A DNA stretch of 17,375 nt from an uncultured Gemmatimonadales bacterium (GTDB taxonomy: Bacteria > Gemmatimonadota > Gemmatimonadetes > JACCXV01 > JAHWKZ01). Numbering within the stretch: the first letter of the stretch is position 1; the number at the start of each line of letters is the position of its first letter. Shown piece after piece: positions 1-7,611 of the stretch. The notes under the pieces were generated by a model, which saw only the letters and a program-made list of their open reading frames with translations, was not told the DNA's origin and made no database searches. Where the stretch lies: positions 1 to 17,375 of the forward strand of contig CAMYLR010000029.1 of NCBI GenBank assembly GCA_947259315.1. The letters run 5' to 3'. A program made the translations under genes and the position numbers.

Positions 1-486
1 GGCCGCGTCGGCCACCGAAACGTCGGCCCCGGACTGCGGCTCGCCGTTGCGGTTCGTCACCAACACGTTCAGGTCGCCCATCGTCGGATCCGGTGGGCCT
101 ACCTGCGGCGCTAAGGCGATGTTCGCCGTCGCCGTTGGAGCCGTGCTCGAAAGCGAAACGCTCGCCGATGCCGAGCTGAACCCACTCACCGACGCGGTGA
201 CCGCGTACGACGTCGGGTTCGTCGGAATCGGAACGTTTGAAATCACAAAGTTGCCCGCCGCATCCGTCAGGGCCGGAGCGGTAGCCGGCGACGTCCCCAC
301 CAGGGCGCCCACGATGGCGCTCCCGTCGGCGGAGCTCGTCACTGAGCCACTGATCGTGCCCGTAACCGGTGCTGGCGGCTGGATAATCGGTGTGACGTCA
401 TCGTCGTCGTCGCAGGCGGCGACAAACGGCACCGCTGCCATCAACGCGATCGCGACAAGTCGCCACGACTTATCGAGTAAGCTCAT
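1..486 (-). CDS. Lipoprotein with carboxypeptidase-regulatory-like beta domain (3' end missing)
   Basis: Partial gene: 162 codons read from ATG at 486 to the window edge with no stop. The N-terminus has a short basic n-region, a hydrophobic core and a lipobox VAAC, so Cys25 should be lipidated. It is followed at once by five aspartates (26-30) and a Pro/Thr linker. Residues about 41-105 look like a CarboxypepD_reg/Ig-like beta sandwich (G-S-V motif, then DAAGNFVISNVP, then repeated Ser/Ala strands), and a second such domain begins near residue 116 (GDLNVLVTNRNGEP). A Shine-Dalgarno GGAGGA lies 10 bases before the ATG, which fixes the start. The plus-strand ORF over the same bases is a shadow: only the minus frame gives a signal sequence. 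The role is unknown; cell-surface or envelope-bound structural or binding protein is an inference from the domains. Confidence 0.8.
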   Translation of the reverse strand, partial: MSLLDKSWRLVAIALMAAVPFVAACDDDDDVTPIIQPPAPVTGTISGSVTSSADGSAIVGALVGTSPATAPALTDAAGNFVISNVPIPTNPTSYAVTASVSGFSSASASVSLSSTAPTATANIALAPQVGPPDPTMGDLNVLVTNRNGEPQSGADVSVADAA

Positions 487-711
487 GCTGGCGTTCTCCT
501 CCGTGAAGGACAGTTGCCACAGAACAAAAGGGAAACTTCGCGTGCGTTTCGACCCGGACGCGTGACTCTCGCCCGGGGATATTTCAACCCAAGAGATTCG
601 AAATTGTCGGAGGGGCTTCGATGCTGCCCCGTAACATGTGACTTGGCTCTGGAAAACTCAACCCGTTTTTTCGCAAGCCGCGTGCCGCTGCCCGGGGGCG
701 GCTATCGCCGG
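487..711. other. Intergenic spacer between the dgcA-like gene and the lipoprotein gene
   Basis: This 225-base stretch holds the end of one minus-strand gene and the leader of the next. It contains an A6 run on the minus strand and a GC-rich patch near 680-705, with a weak 5-bp stem but no following T-run, so I do not call a rho-independent terminator. I see no small ORF with a convincing start. It probably carries the lipoprotein promoter. Confidence 0.5.
633..661 (-). promoter_or_regulatory. Weak sigma70-like promoter candidate for the lipoprotein gene
   Basis: On the minus strand TTGAGT (661-656) is followed after 17 bases by CATGTT (638-633). The -35 matches consensus at 4 of 6 and the -10 at only 3 of 6, so this is a possible but not strong promoter. 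It would give a leader of about 140 bases. Confidence 0.2.
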
Positions 712-1734
712 TCACGAGACCCGTTCGACCCCCAGGCCGTGCGCTTCAGTGGCTGGCAAAACGCGGCCGTCCTCGAACCGTAGACCCTGAAACGGGTCAG
801 CGGCGAGCAGGAGGTGGCCGTCCAGATCGACATAGTCGGCCAGTGGCGCCAGGTGGGCGGCACCGGAGATCCCCAGCGACGACTCGACCATGCACCCTAG
901 GAAGACTCCGAACCCCAGCGCTTTTGCGGCTTCCATCGTGCGCCGCGCCTCGGCCAGCGAACCGCACTTGGCGACCTTGACGTTGATCACGTCGACGACG
1001 CCGATCAACCCCTTGAGATCACCGCTCGTCATGCACGACTCGTCAGCCGCCACCGGCAGCTCAGTAGCATCACAGATCGCCGCCAATCCTTCCAGATCGG
1101 TCGCGTCGAGTGGCTGCTCGAGCAGCTCGACCCCAAGCTCCTCGAGCGCCCCCAACCGGTCGAGCGCTTCCTGCCGGCTCCACCCCTCGTTGGCGTCGAC
1201 CCGGATCGGCTTGTCGGTCGTCCGGCGCAGCATCTCGAGCACCTCGATATCGCCCTCGAACCCCATCTTGATCTTTAGCGTCGAATACGGTTCGGCCTCG
1301 GCGATCTTTTGGCGCATCACCTCGGGCTCATCGATGCCGATCGTGAACGACGTCGGCGGGATTCCTTCCAAGTCGAGACCGAACCAGCGATAGAGCGGCA
1401 TCCCGTGACGCCGCGCGACGAGGTCGTGGAGCGCCATCGAGACCGCCGTCTTGGCGCTCGGGTTGGCATCGAGACGGTCCGCGATGCGGGCTTCGATCGT
1501 ATCGATCGCGTACGGATCGTCGCCCAGCAGGGGAACGATCTGGTCGAGCGCGCGGGCCACCGTCTCGGCGGTCTCGCCGTACCGCTCCGTCGACGCCGCC
1601 TCGCCCCACCCGATGTCGCCGTCGTGCTCGAGCCGCACGAGCCAGCGTTGGTAGTGGGCGTGAACTGAACGCGATATCCGAAACGGATGGGTCGTGGTCA
1701 GCTCGAGGAGCTCGGTCTCGGCTCGGATCGCCAT
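712..1734 (-). CDS. dgcA: Dipeptide epimerase / N-acetyl-D-glutamate racemase-like (DgcA-like), enolase superfamily
   Basis: A 340-residue enolase-superfamily enzyme of the muconate-lactonizing group, cytoplasmic. The catalytic set is complete: KIK at 154-156 (general base), metal ligands D180 (RVDANEGW), E206 (LLEQPL) and D231 (AADES), and the opposite-face lysine K256 (NVKVAKCG). Near the C-terminus DLDG (D303, D305) matches the D-x-D that binds the alpha-ammonium of L-Ala in L-Ala-D/L-Glu epimerases such as YkfB/YcjG. The start ATG lies 2 bases after the TAG of the DUF1611 gene, with a GGAGAGG-like ribosome site inside that gene's end, so the two are coupled. DUF1611 (DgcN) plus an enolase-superfamily racemase (DgcA) is the known D-glutamate N-acetylation/racemization pair, which points to DgcA. 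The D-x-D points to a dipeptide epimerase. The family is certain; the substrate is not. Confidence 0.85.
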   Translation of the reverse strand: MAIRAETELLELTTTHPFRISRSVHAHYQRWLVRLEHDGDIGWGEAASTERYGETAETVARALDQIVPLLGDDPYAIDTIEARIADRLDANPSAKTAVSMALHDLVARRHGMPLYRWFGLDLEGIPPTSFTIGIDEPEVMRQKIAEAEPYSTLKIKMGFEGDIEVLEMLRRTTDKPIRVDANEGWSRQEALDRLGALEELGVELLEQPLDATDLEGLAAICDATELPVAADESCMTSGDLKGLIGVVDVINVKVAKCGSLAEARRTMEAAKALGFGVFLGCMVESSLGISGAAHLAPLADYVDLDGHLLLAADPFQGLRFEDGRVLPATEAHGLGVERVS

Positions 1735-1736
1735 CT

Positions 1737-2795
1737 CTACCGCCTCTCCGCAGTTGTCGCCGCCTGGCTGGCGACGATCGCTTCGATCAGCCGCTCGGCA
1801 CCAAACTTGACCGGATCGACCGCCACGCGGCCGGCCTCGGCCTCGATCCGCTCACCCCACGCGCGGGCTTCGCTCTCGTCGAGATCCCAACCATTGATTG
1901 CGATCCCCGTAACCGGCGCCGGCTTGAGGTACGCGGCCATCCGTTCGTGAAGCTCGATCCACTCGGGTACGGGCTCGATCTCGATCTCATCGTTGAGCGA
2001 CAACTCGCGGGTCGGCGAGTGAACCAGTACCTGGGCGTCCGGCATGCTGCCGTGGAGGAGCCCCAGCGCGACCCCGCTGTAGCCGGGATGGAGCAGCGAG
2101 CCCTGCCCCTCGACGAAGACGAAGTCGTTTCCGGGGGCGTTGTCGAGCACCATCATCTCGGCCGCTCCGGCGATGAAGTCGGCGATCACGCGGTCGATCG
2201 CCAGTCCGCGTCCATCCAGGAATAGACCTGTCTGCCCAGTGGGCACAAAGACCGCGCTGTGTCCCATGCGACGGGCCGCCAGCGTAAGCTCCATAGTGGC
2301 GGTCATCTTGCCGACGTTGCAGTCGGTGCCGACGGTCAATACGACCGTCGCGTCGACCTCATCCGCGCGGCGTGACGCGACCGGGAGATCATCCGGAACG
2401 CGCCGCAGATCGATGATCTGCCCGCCCGAGCGAGCGGCGATCGCCACCAGGTCGGGGTCGTCGCCCAGAAATGTGTGGAGCCCGCTGGCCACCGTTAGAC
2501 CCGCCTCGAGTGCCGCCGCGATCAGCGTGCGCCATTCGTCGGGCAAGAGACCACCCCGCGGTGCAACGCCGATCAGCAACGTATCGGGGCTGAGCGCCAA
2601 CCCCTCCTCGAGCGTCGCCACGATCGGGAGCGCAGGACCAAAACCCAGCACCTGGTCGGTCGTCTGACCGGCGGTCACGCTGTCCAGGACACCGACGACC
2701 TCATCGGCGGCGTACCGGATCACGCAGGTGGCGGTCTTGGCGTCGAGCACGCCGAATCGCCCCTCGGCCAGGATCAGAATCCGCCGGTCACCCAT
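1737..2795 (-). CDS. dgcN: DUF1611 family protein, DgcN-like D-glutamate N-acetyltransferase
   Basis: A 352-residue DUF1611 protein. The N-terminal domain begins RRILILAEG and has the family's FGVLDAKTA segment. The C-terminal domain is P-loop-like: GTDCNVGKMT at about 156-165, PTGQTGLF at 185-192 and VEGQGSLLHPGYSG at 228-241. In marine bacteria DgcN of this family N-acetylates D-glutamate, and the partner DgcA racemizes the product. Here the downstream gene is just such an enolase-superfamily enzyme, two bases away. I placed the start at ATG 2795, where ATGGGTGA overlaps the stop of sdaAA, because homologues begin close to the RRILIL strand. An ATG at 2843 would add 16 Arg/Pro-rich residues lying inside sdaAA. 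Function is inferred from family and neighbour. Confidence 0.8.
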   Translation of the reverse strand: MGDRRILILAEGRFGVLDAKTATCVIRYAADEVVGVLDSVTAGQTTDQVLGFGPALPIVATLEEGLALSPDTLLIGVAPRGGLLPDEWRTLIAAALEAGLTVASGLHTFLGDDPDLVAIAARSGGQIIDLRRVPDDLPVASRRADEVDATVVLTVGTDCNVGKMTATMELTLAARRMGHSAVFVPTGQTGLFLDGRGLAIDRVIADFIAGAAEMMVLDNAPGNDFVFVEGQGSLLHPGYSGVALGLLHGSMPDAQVLVHSPTRELSLNDEIEIEPVPEWIELHERMAAYLKPAPVTGIAINGWDLDESEARAWGERIEAEAGRVAVDPVKFGAERLIEAIVASQAATTAERR

Positions 2796-3735
2796 CGGGT
2801 GTGATCCCCGCCTCGCGCGCCAAATCGCGGGCCCGCGCGGCATTAGTGTTCTCGAAGCCGGGACCCTCCCATCGGACCGACGTCGCCAGTCGCTGGCCGG
2901 TCGGGGTAGCCGCCAACCCGCCCCTCGCCGTCTCGCGGTACTTCTCGTCGAGTTGATTGCCGATCTCGCCCATCGCGTCGATCACCTCGTCGGCCGGGAT
3001 CGGGAAGTGGAGGCCGGCCAGCGCTAGCTCGGAACCGGTCACGGCCTGGACCGCGCCCGACACGTTGCGCGTCAGACACGGCACCTCGACCAGTCCTGCG
3101 ACCGGGTCGCAAACCAGCCCCAGCATGCCCTGCAGCGTGAACGCGACCGCGTGACTGACGCTGTCGGGATCGCCACCGCGGAGCTCGGTCAGTGCAGCGG
3201 CGGCCATCGCGGCCGCGCTGCCGGTCTCGGCCTGGCACCCGCCGGCGGCCCCCGAAACGCTCGCCCGAGCGACGATCACCTGACCCACGCCAGCCGCCGT
3301 CAGCAAGCCGCGCACGAGCTCGTCGTCGGTGAACCCCAGCTCGTTGGCGGCGGTAAACAAGACCGCCGGCAAGATGCCCGAAGATCCGGCTGTTGGCGTG
3401 GCCACGATCGTGCCCATCCGGGCGTTGACCTCCATCGTCGCCTGAGCCCGAGCGATCACCTGGCCGACAAACGGTCCCACGATGCTCGCCTCTGATTGAC
3501 GCCACGTGTCGAAGCGGTGCGCGCCCCCGCCCAGGAGGCCGCTCACCGATGGCGCATCGGAAGACAGCCCGCGCTCGACCGCGGATCGCATCGTCGCCAA
3601 CCGCTCGTCCAATCGCTCCAGGATCGCACCTTCCGGCTGTTCGGTATCCTCGACCTCTTCGGTCAACACGACCTGCCACATCGGGACCCCGTGGGCCCGC
3701 GTGCGATCGATGATCTCGGCGATGCTGGTCAACAT
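2788..3735 (-). CDS. sdaAA: L-serine dehydratase, iron-sulfur dependent, alpha subunit
   Basis: A 315-residue alpha subunit of the two-subunit L-serine ammonia-lyase, which converts L-serine to pyruvate and ammonia using a [4Fe-4S] cluster. The protein has exactly three cysteines: C167 in SGAAGGCQAETGSA, C209 in GLVCDPVAG and C220 in VEVPC. Their spacing (42 and 11) equals that of the cluster ligands in characterised bacterial L-serine dehydratases. The glycine-rich VATPTAGSSGILPA loop at 111-124 is also typical. There is no fourth cysteine near the C-terminus, unlike single-chain enzymes in which a tail cysteine enters the active site. ATG 3735 follows the beta-subunit TGA by one base, with a weak AAGGTG ribosome site. 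The stop overlaps the start of dgcN, so all four genes are probably one transcript. Confidence 0.95.
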   Translation of the reverse strand: MLTSIAEIIDRTRAHGVPMWQVVLTEEVEDTEQPEGAILERLDERLATMRSAVERGLSSDAPSVSGLLGGGAHRFDTWRQSEASIVGPFVGQVIARAQATMEVNARMGTIVATPTAGSSGILPAVLFTAANELGFTDDELVRGLLTAAGVGQVIVARASVSGAAGGCQAETGSAAAMAAAALTELRGGDPDSVSHAVAFTLQGMLGLVCDPVAGLVEVPCLTRNVSGAVQAVTGSELALAGLHFPIPADEVIDAMGEIGNQLDEKYRETARGGLAATPTGQRLATSVRWEGPGFENTNAARARDLAREAGITPDG

Positions 3736-3736
3736 T

Positions 3737-4402
3737 TCAGTCGGTCACCTTGCTCAGTCGACGGGTCGAAATGACCCACTCGTACTCTTCGATCTCGTCC
3801 ACGATCGAATCCGGAATCGCGTGGTCGGTCTGGATGATCATCATCGCCTCGCGGCCGCGCTTCTCCCGCCCCACCTCGAGAAACGCGATGTTGATGTCGG
3901 TCGCCGCCAGGCGCTGCGTGATGGTGGCCGTCGTGCCCGGAACATCGCGGGCCTGAATCAATAGCGTGTCGAAGCGACCGCTCAGATCGACCGCGCGATC
4001 GTTCACTTGGCTGACCTCGATCGCGCCGCCGCCGACCGAAGCCCCAACCAGCGAGACGGTGTCTTCGCCCGCCGCGATATCGAACCGCAGCGTGTTGGGG
4101 TGTGCCGCCGCCCCCAGGTCGACCGGCTCGAAGCTCACCTCGAGCCCTTCCCGACCGGCCACTGACAGGCTGTCGGGGATCCGCGGGTCGTCGGGCGCCA
4201 TCCCCAGCAACCCCGCGACCACCGCGCGATCCGTTCCGTGTCCCTGATACGTCGTCGCGAACGAGCCGTGCAACCCGATCGTAGCACGCTCCGGCGTGCG
4301 ACCCAGGAGCGCCCGCGCGAGCAGCCCGAGCCTGAGCGCGCCGGCGGTGTGGCTCGATGACGGCCCGACCATCCGCGGCCCGATGATGTCGAAGACGCTC
4401 AT
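3737..4402 (-). CDS. sdaAB: L-serine dehydratase, iron-sulfur dependent, beta subunit
   Basis: A 221-residue beta subunit, first gene of the serine/D-glutamate operon. It opens with the family start MSVFDIIGPRMVGPSSSHTA (GPSSSHT at 13-19) and has the GSFATTYQGHGTDRA segment at about 46-60. It ends in an ACT domain (about 144-205: DVPGTTATITQRLA, then NIAFLEVGREKRG), a fold that often senses amino acids. Length is normal for SdaAB. The ATG at 4402 has no Shine-Dalgarno sequence; a GATAAC box ends 11 bases before it, which may mean a very short leader. Split alpha and beta subunits in the order beta-alpha are as in Bacillus-type enzymes. Confidence 0.95.
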   Translation of the reverse strand: MSVFDIIGPRMVGPSSSHTAGALRLGLLARALLGRTPERATIGLHGSFATTYQGHGTDRAVVAGLLGMAPDDPRIPDSLSVAGREGLEVSFEPVDLGAAAHPNTLRFDIAAGEDTVSLVGASVGGGAIEVSQVNDRAVDLSGRFDTLLIQARDVPGTTATITQRLAATDINIAFLEVGREKRGREAMMIIQTDHAIPDSIVDEIEEYEWVISTRRLSKVTD

Positions 4403-4572
4403 GCGAAGATCACGTTATCGCAACGGTGGCGGGACTCACCCGATGCGGCCGTTTCGCGGGAGCGAGTCGAGACCCCACAGCGAAGCGAGGAGGCTCGGCG
4501 AAGCGGAGCGCCGGCCGCAGAGCGGTGAGATCCTGCCACCAGTAATGAGAGCGTGTTCTGCGTATTCACGCC
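4403..4572. other. Spacer between uvrA and sdaAB with short direct and inverted repeats
   Basis: This 170-base spacer carries GCGAAGCG twice (4480-4487 and 4498-4505) and a 7-bp inverted pair GCGGCCG (4445-4451) / CGGCCGC (4512-4518). The same TTCGC-type words recur in the last codons of uvrA. This could be a structured, possibly genome-dispersed, intergenic element, or simply GC-rich low complexity. No T-run follows any stem on either strand, so I do not call a terminator. A plus-strand ORF crossing it has no coding support. Confidence 0.4.
4414..4419 (-). promoter_or_regulatory. -10-like box directly before sdaAB
   Basis: GATAAC (4 of 6 matches to TATAAT) ends 11 bases before the sdaAB ATG. 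Transcription would start about 4-5 bases before the ATG, which fits the absence of a ribosome site. No clear -35 is visible. Confidence 0.25.
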
Positions 4573-7419
4573 TCACGCCACCGACGCGGCGCTTCGCGCC
4601 AACATTTGCTTGAGGTACGAACCGGTGTACGACTCGTCGACGTCGGCGACCTCTTCGGGTGTCCCCGCGGCTACCACGGTGCCGCCGCGATCTCCACCCT
4701 CGGGCCCCAGGTCGATCACGTGATCGGCGGTCTTGATGACATCGAGGTTGTGCTCGATAACGATCACCGTGTTGCCGCGATCGACCAACCGATGCAACAC
4801 GTCGAGCAGCATCCGCACATCTTCGAAATGGAGCCCGGTGGTCGGCTCGTCCAGGATGTAGAACGTTTTTCCGGTAGCCACCTTGGCCAGCTCGGAAGAG
4901 AGCTTTACCCGTTGCGCTTCGCCGCCGGACAACGTGGTCGCCGACTGACCCAGCGTGATGTACCCCAGCCCGACATCGTGCAGCGTGCTCAGCTTGCGCC
5001 GGATCTTGGGCAGCCGGCGGAAGAACTCGAGCGCCTCCTCGACCGTCATGTCGAGCACGTCGGCGATCGTCTTGCCCTTGTAGTAGATCTCCAGCGTTTC
5101 GCGGTTGTACCGCTTGCCACGACACTCTTCGCACGGCACGTACACGTCGGGCAGAAAGTGCATCTCGATCTTGAGCAAGCCGTCTCCACTGCACGCCTCG
5201 CATCGTCCCCCAGCCACGTTGAACGAGAACCGACCCTGGGTGTAGCCGCGCATCTTCGACTCCGGCAGCTCGGCGAAGATCTCCCGGATCGGCGTAAAGA
5301 CCCCAGTGTACGTCGCGGGGTTCGACCGCGGGGTACGGCCGATCGGTGATTGATCGATCGCGATCACCTTGTCGAGATGCTCGATCCCCTCCAACCGATC
5401 GAAGGCCCCCAATCGTTGCTTTGAACGGCTCAGCTTGCGGCTCAACGCACGGTAGAGAACGTCGTGAACGAGCGACGACTTGCCCGACCCCGACACGCCG
5501 GTCACACACGTGAACACACCGAGCGGAAAGGTCACCGTGAGATCTTGCAAGTTGTGCTGGCGCGCACCGACTACGGTCAACGCCTCACCGTTCCCGCTGC
5601 GCCGTGTATCCGGCGTCGCGATCTCGCGCTCGGCGCGTAGATAGGCACCGGTGATCGACTCGCGCGCGGCCTCGACATCGGCCGGCGACCCCTGAGCCAC
5701 GAGCTCCCCGCCGTCACGACCTGCACCCGGGCCCAGATCGACGACATGGTCGGCGGTGCGAATCGTCTCCTCGTCGTGCTCGACGACCAGCACCGTGTTC
5801 CCGAGATCGCGAAGCCGCTTCAAGGTCTCGAGCAGCCGGCCGTTGTCGCGCTGGTGGAGCCCGATCGACGGCTCGTCGAGAACGTACAGGACGCCCACCA
5901 GCCGGCTGCCGATCTGAGTCGCCAACCGGATCCGCTGAGCCTCGCCGCCAGCCAGCGTTCCGGCCGATCGCTCGAGCGTCAGGTAGTCGAGCCCGACCGC
6001 CACCAGAAACGACAATCGGTCACGGATCTCTTTGAGGATCTGGTCCCCGATCTCACGCTCGCGCGAGCCCAGCTCGAGCTGCTCGAAGAACTCGCTCGCC
6101 ACGTAGATCGGTAGCTCGACGATCTCGCCGATGCCGCGGCCCCCGAGCTTGACCGCCAGCGCCTGTGGTTTGAGGCGCTTGCCGTCGCAGAAGTGGCATG
6201 GCAACACCGCCATGTACGTCTCGATCTGGCGTCGCACCGAATCCGAGGCGGTGTCCTCGTAGCGGCGCTGAAGCTGGCCCACGATCCCCTCCCAGGTGCC
6301 GGTATACGACCCGGCGTGGGCATGCGTGCGATAGTGGAACGCGAGCTCCTGTTCGCCGGCACCGTACAGCAAGATCCGCTGGATCGACTCGGGCAGCTCG
6401 CCCCATGGCGTGTTGAGATCGAAGTGAAACGCCTCGGCGAGCGAGGGCAGGACCGTCTTGGCCAACTGCCCCTTGGGCTCGCCCCATGGCCGCACGACGC
6501 CCTCCAGAATCGAAACCCGCCTATCCAGCAACACGAGCTCGGGATCGACCTCCATCCGCGTTCCCAGCCCGCTGCACGGTTCGCACGCCCCGTATGGGCT
6601 GTTGAACGAGAACATCCGGGGCTCTGGCTCCTCGTACGAGATGCCGCAGTGGACACAAGCCAGGTCACGGCTGAACAGCTTCTCTTCGGTATCGGCTTTA
6701 CCGTTCGCGAAGACGACCGAAACTAGGCCGCCGCCGACCTCAAGCGCGGTCTCGATCGAGTCCGCGAGCCGACGACGGTACTGCGGATCGACCTTGAGCC
6801 GGTCGACCACGACTTCGATATCGTGCTTCTGGTTCTTCTTGAGAGTCGGAACGGCGTCCAGATCGTGCACCTTGCCGTCGACGCGCACGCGGACAAACCC
6901 CTCACGTCGCGCCTCGGCGAAGACCTCTTTGTACTGCCCCTTCCGCCCACGCACGAGCGGCGCCAGGATCTGAATGCGCCGACCCTTCGGCTCGCCCAGG
7001 ATGGCGTCGACGATCTGGCTGGCCGACTGGCGGGCTACCGGCCGGTCACAGTTGTAGCAATGCGGGGTCCCTAGACGAGCGTAGAGGAGTCGCAGGTAAT
7101 CGTAGACTTCGGTGACCGTGCCGACCGTCGATCGAGGGTTCCGGACGCCGGCCTTCTGCTCGATGGCGATCGCCGGCGACAACCCCTCGATCGTGTCGAC
7201 ATCCGGTTTCTCCATCACGCCCAAGAACTGCCGTGCGTACGCCGAGAGCGACTCGACGTAGCGACGTTGACCCTCGGCGTAGATCGTATCGAAAGCGAGG
7301 CTCGATTTGCCCGAGCCCGACAACCCGGTGATCACGACCAGCTGGTTGCGTGGAAGCTCTAGATCGAGGTCTTTGAGATTGTGTTCGCGAGCGCCGCGGA
7401 TGCGGAGAGTGTCGGCCAT
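4573..7419 (-). CDS. uvrA: Excinuclease ABC subunit A (UvrA)
   Basis: A full-length 948-residue UvrA, the damage-recognition ATPase of nucleotide excision repair, which works with UvrB. It has two ABC ATPase modules. The first has Walker [10 protein letters not shown] at 32-40 and signature [12 protein letters not shown] near 490. The second has Walker [10 protein letters not shown] near 640 and signature [14 protein letters not shown] near 830. Zinc-binding CxxC pairs are present: CYNC near 120, CVHC and CEPC around 255-285, and CEAC and CEEC around 735-765. The [16 protein letters not shown] start is standard. No Shine-Dalgarno sequence precedes ATG 7419; a TAAATT box lies 9 bases upstream. 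No repressor site that I can recognise is seen. Confidence 0.98.
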   Translation of the reverse strand: MADTLRIRGAREHNLKDLDLELPRNQLVVITGLSGSGKSSLAFDTIYAEGQRRYVESLSAYARQFLGVMEKPDVDTIEGLSPAIAIEQKAGVRNPRSTVGTVTEVYDYLRLLYARLGTPHCYNCDRPVARQSASQIVDAILGEPKGRRIQILAPLVRGRKGQYKEVFAEARREGFVRVRVDGKVHDLDAVPTLKKNQKHDIEVVVDRLKVDPQYRRRLADSIETALEVGGGLVSVVFANGKADTEEKLFSRDLACVHCGISYEEPEPRMFSFNSPYGACEPCSGLGTRMEVDPELVLLDRRVSILEGVVRPWGEPKGQLAKTVLPSLAEAFHFDLNTPWGELPESIQRILLYGAGEQELAFHYRTHAHAGSYTGTWEGIVGQLQRRYEDTASDSVRRQIETYMAVLPCHFCDGKRLKPQALAVKLGGRGIGEIVELPIYVASEFFEQLELGSREREIGDQILKEIRDRLSFLVAVGLDYLTLERSAGTLAGGEAQRIRLATQIGSRLVGVLYVLDEPSIGLHQRDNGRLLETLKRLRDLGNTVLVVEHDEETIRTADHVVDLGPGAGRDGGELVAQGSPADVEAARESITGAYLRAEREIATPDTRRSGNGEALTVVGARQHNLQDLTVTFPLGVFTCVTGVSGSGKSSLVHDVLYRALSRKLSRSKQRLGAFDRLEGIEHLDKVIAIDQSPIGRTPRSNPATYTGVFTPIREIFAELPESKMRGYTQGRFSFNVAGGRCEACSGDGLLKIEMHFLPDVYVPCEECRGKRYNRETLEIYYKGKTIADVLDMTVEEALEFFRRLPKIRRKLSTLHDVGLGYITLGQSATTLSGGEAQRVKLSSELAKVATGKTFYILDEPTTGLHFEDVRMLLDVLHRLVDRGNTVIVIEHNLDVIKTADHVIDLGPEGGDRGGTVVAAGTPEEVADVDESYTGSYLKQMLARSAASVA

Positions 7420-7428
7420 AGCCGTTGG

Positions 7429-7434
7429 AATTTA
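7429..7434 (-). promoter_or_regulatory. -10-like box directly before uvrA
   Basis: TAAATT (4 of 6 matches to TATAAT; also fits TANNNT) ends 9 bases before the uvrA ATG, predicting a leader of about 3 bases. CTGACA, a good -35 match, lies 22 bases further up, which is too far for a normal promoter. Confidence 0.25.
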
Positions 7435-7452
7435 GCACCCGCGTGTGGGTGC
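7435..7452. repeat. Short inverted repeat between the DUF5670-like gene and uvrA
   Basis: GCACCC, a 6-base loop, then GGGTGC form a perfect 6-bp stem. It sits 7 bases after the stop of the small membrane-protein gene and 15 bases before the uvrA start. It could end upstream transcripts or act as an operator. The following bases (TAAATTCC on the minus strand) are not a T-run, so an intrinsic terminator is weakly supported. Confidence 0.4.
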
Positions 7453-7458
7453 GACCTG

Positions 7459-7611
7459 TCAGGGTAAACGGCCGACGCGATCGATGATAAAGACGATGAA
7501 CGCCACAATAAGCAGAAAGTGAATCATGCCGCCGAGCGGGAAAAATGTTGCGCCGGCAGCCCAGACGATCACCAGAAGTCCGATCGTCACCCGCAGATTC
7601 AGCCAGCCCAT
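7459..7611 (-). CDS. Small two-helix membrane protein (lmo0937/DUF5670-like)
   Basis: A 50-residue protein beginning MGWLNLRVTIGLLVIVWAAG. It has two hydrophobic segments (about 8-24 and 28-43) joined by a short PLGGMIH turn and ending in a basic DRVGRLP tail. The turn, with Gly-Gly before an I-H-F-L-L helix, is the hallmark of the lmo0937/DUF5670 family of about 50-residue membrane proteins, whose function is unknown. The start is well supported: AGGAG at 7622-7618 is 6 bases before the ATG. The gene overlaps the last 13 bases of the lipid-kinase gene, so translation is probably coupled. Family assignment rests on pattern only. Confidence 0.7.
   Translation of the reverse strand: MGWLNLRVTIGLLVIVWAAGATFFPLGGMIHFLLIVAFIVFIIDRVGRLP

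Noticed and set aside
47-565. 172-codon plus-strand ORF at the left end
   Set aside because: The opposite strand gives a lipoprotein signal, a Shine-Dalgarno sequence and beta-domain patterns; the plus frame has none of these.
660-705. Possible intrinsic terminator after the dgcA-like gene
   Set aside because: On the minus strand the weak GC stem is followed by an A-run, not a T-run, so it does not fit a terminator for this gene.
890-1393. 167-codon plus-strand ORF opposite the dgcA-like gene
   Set aside because: Ser/Arg/Pro-rich shadow; the catalytic residues of the minus-strand enzyme cover the same region.
4436-5509. 357-codon minus-strand ORF overlapping the 3' part of uvrA
   Set aside because: Arg-rich frame-shifted reading of uvrA; the uvrA frame carries the conserved ABC motifs across the same bases.
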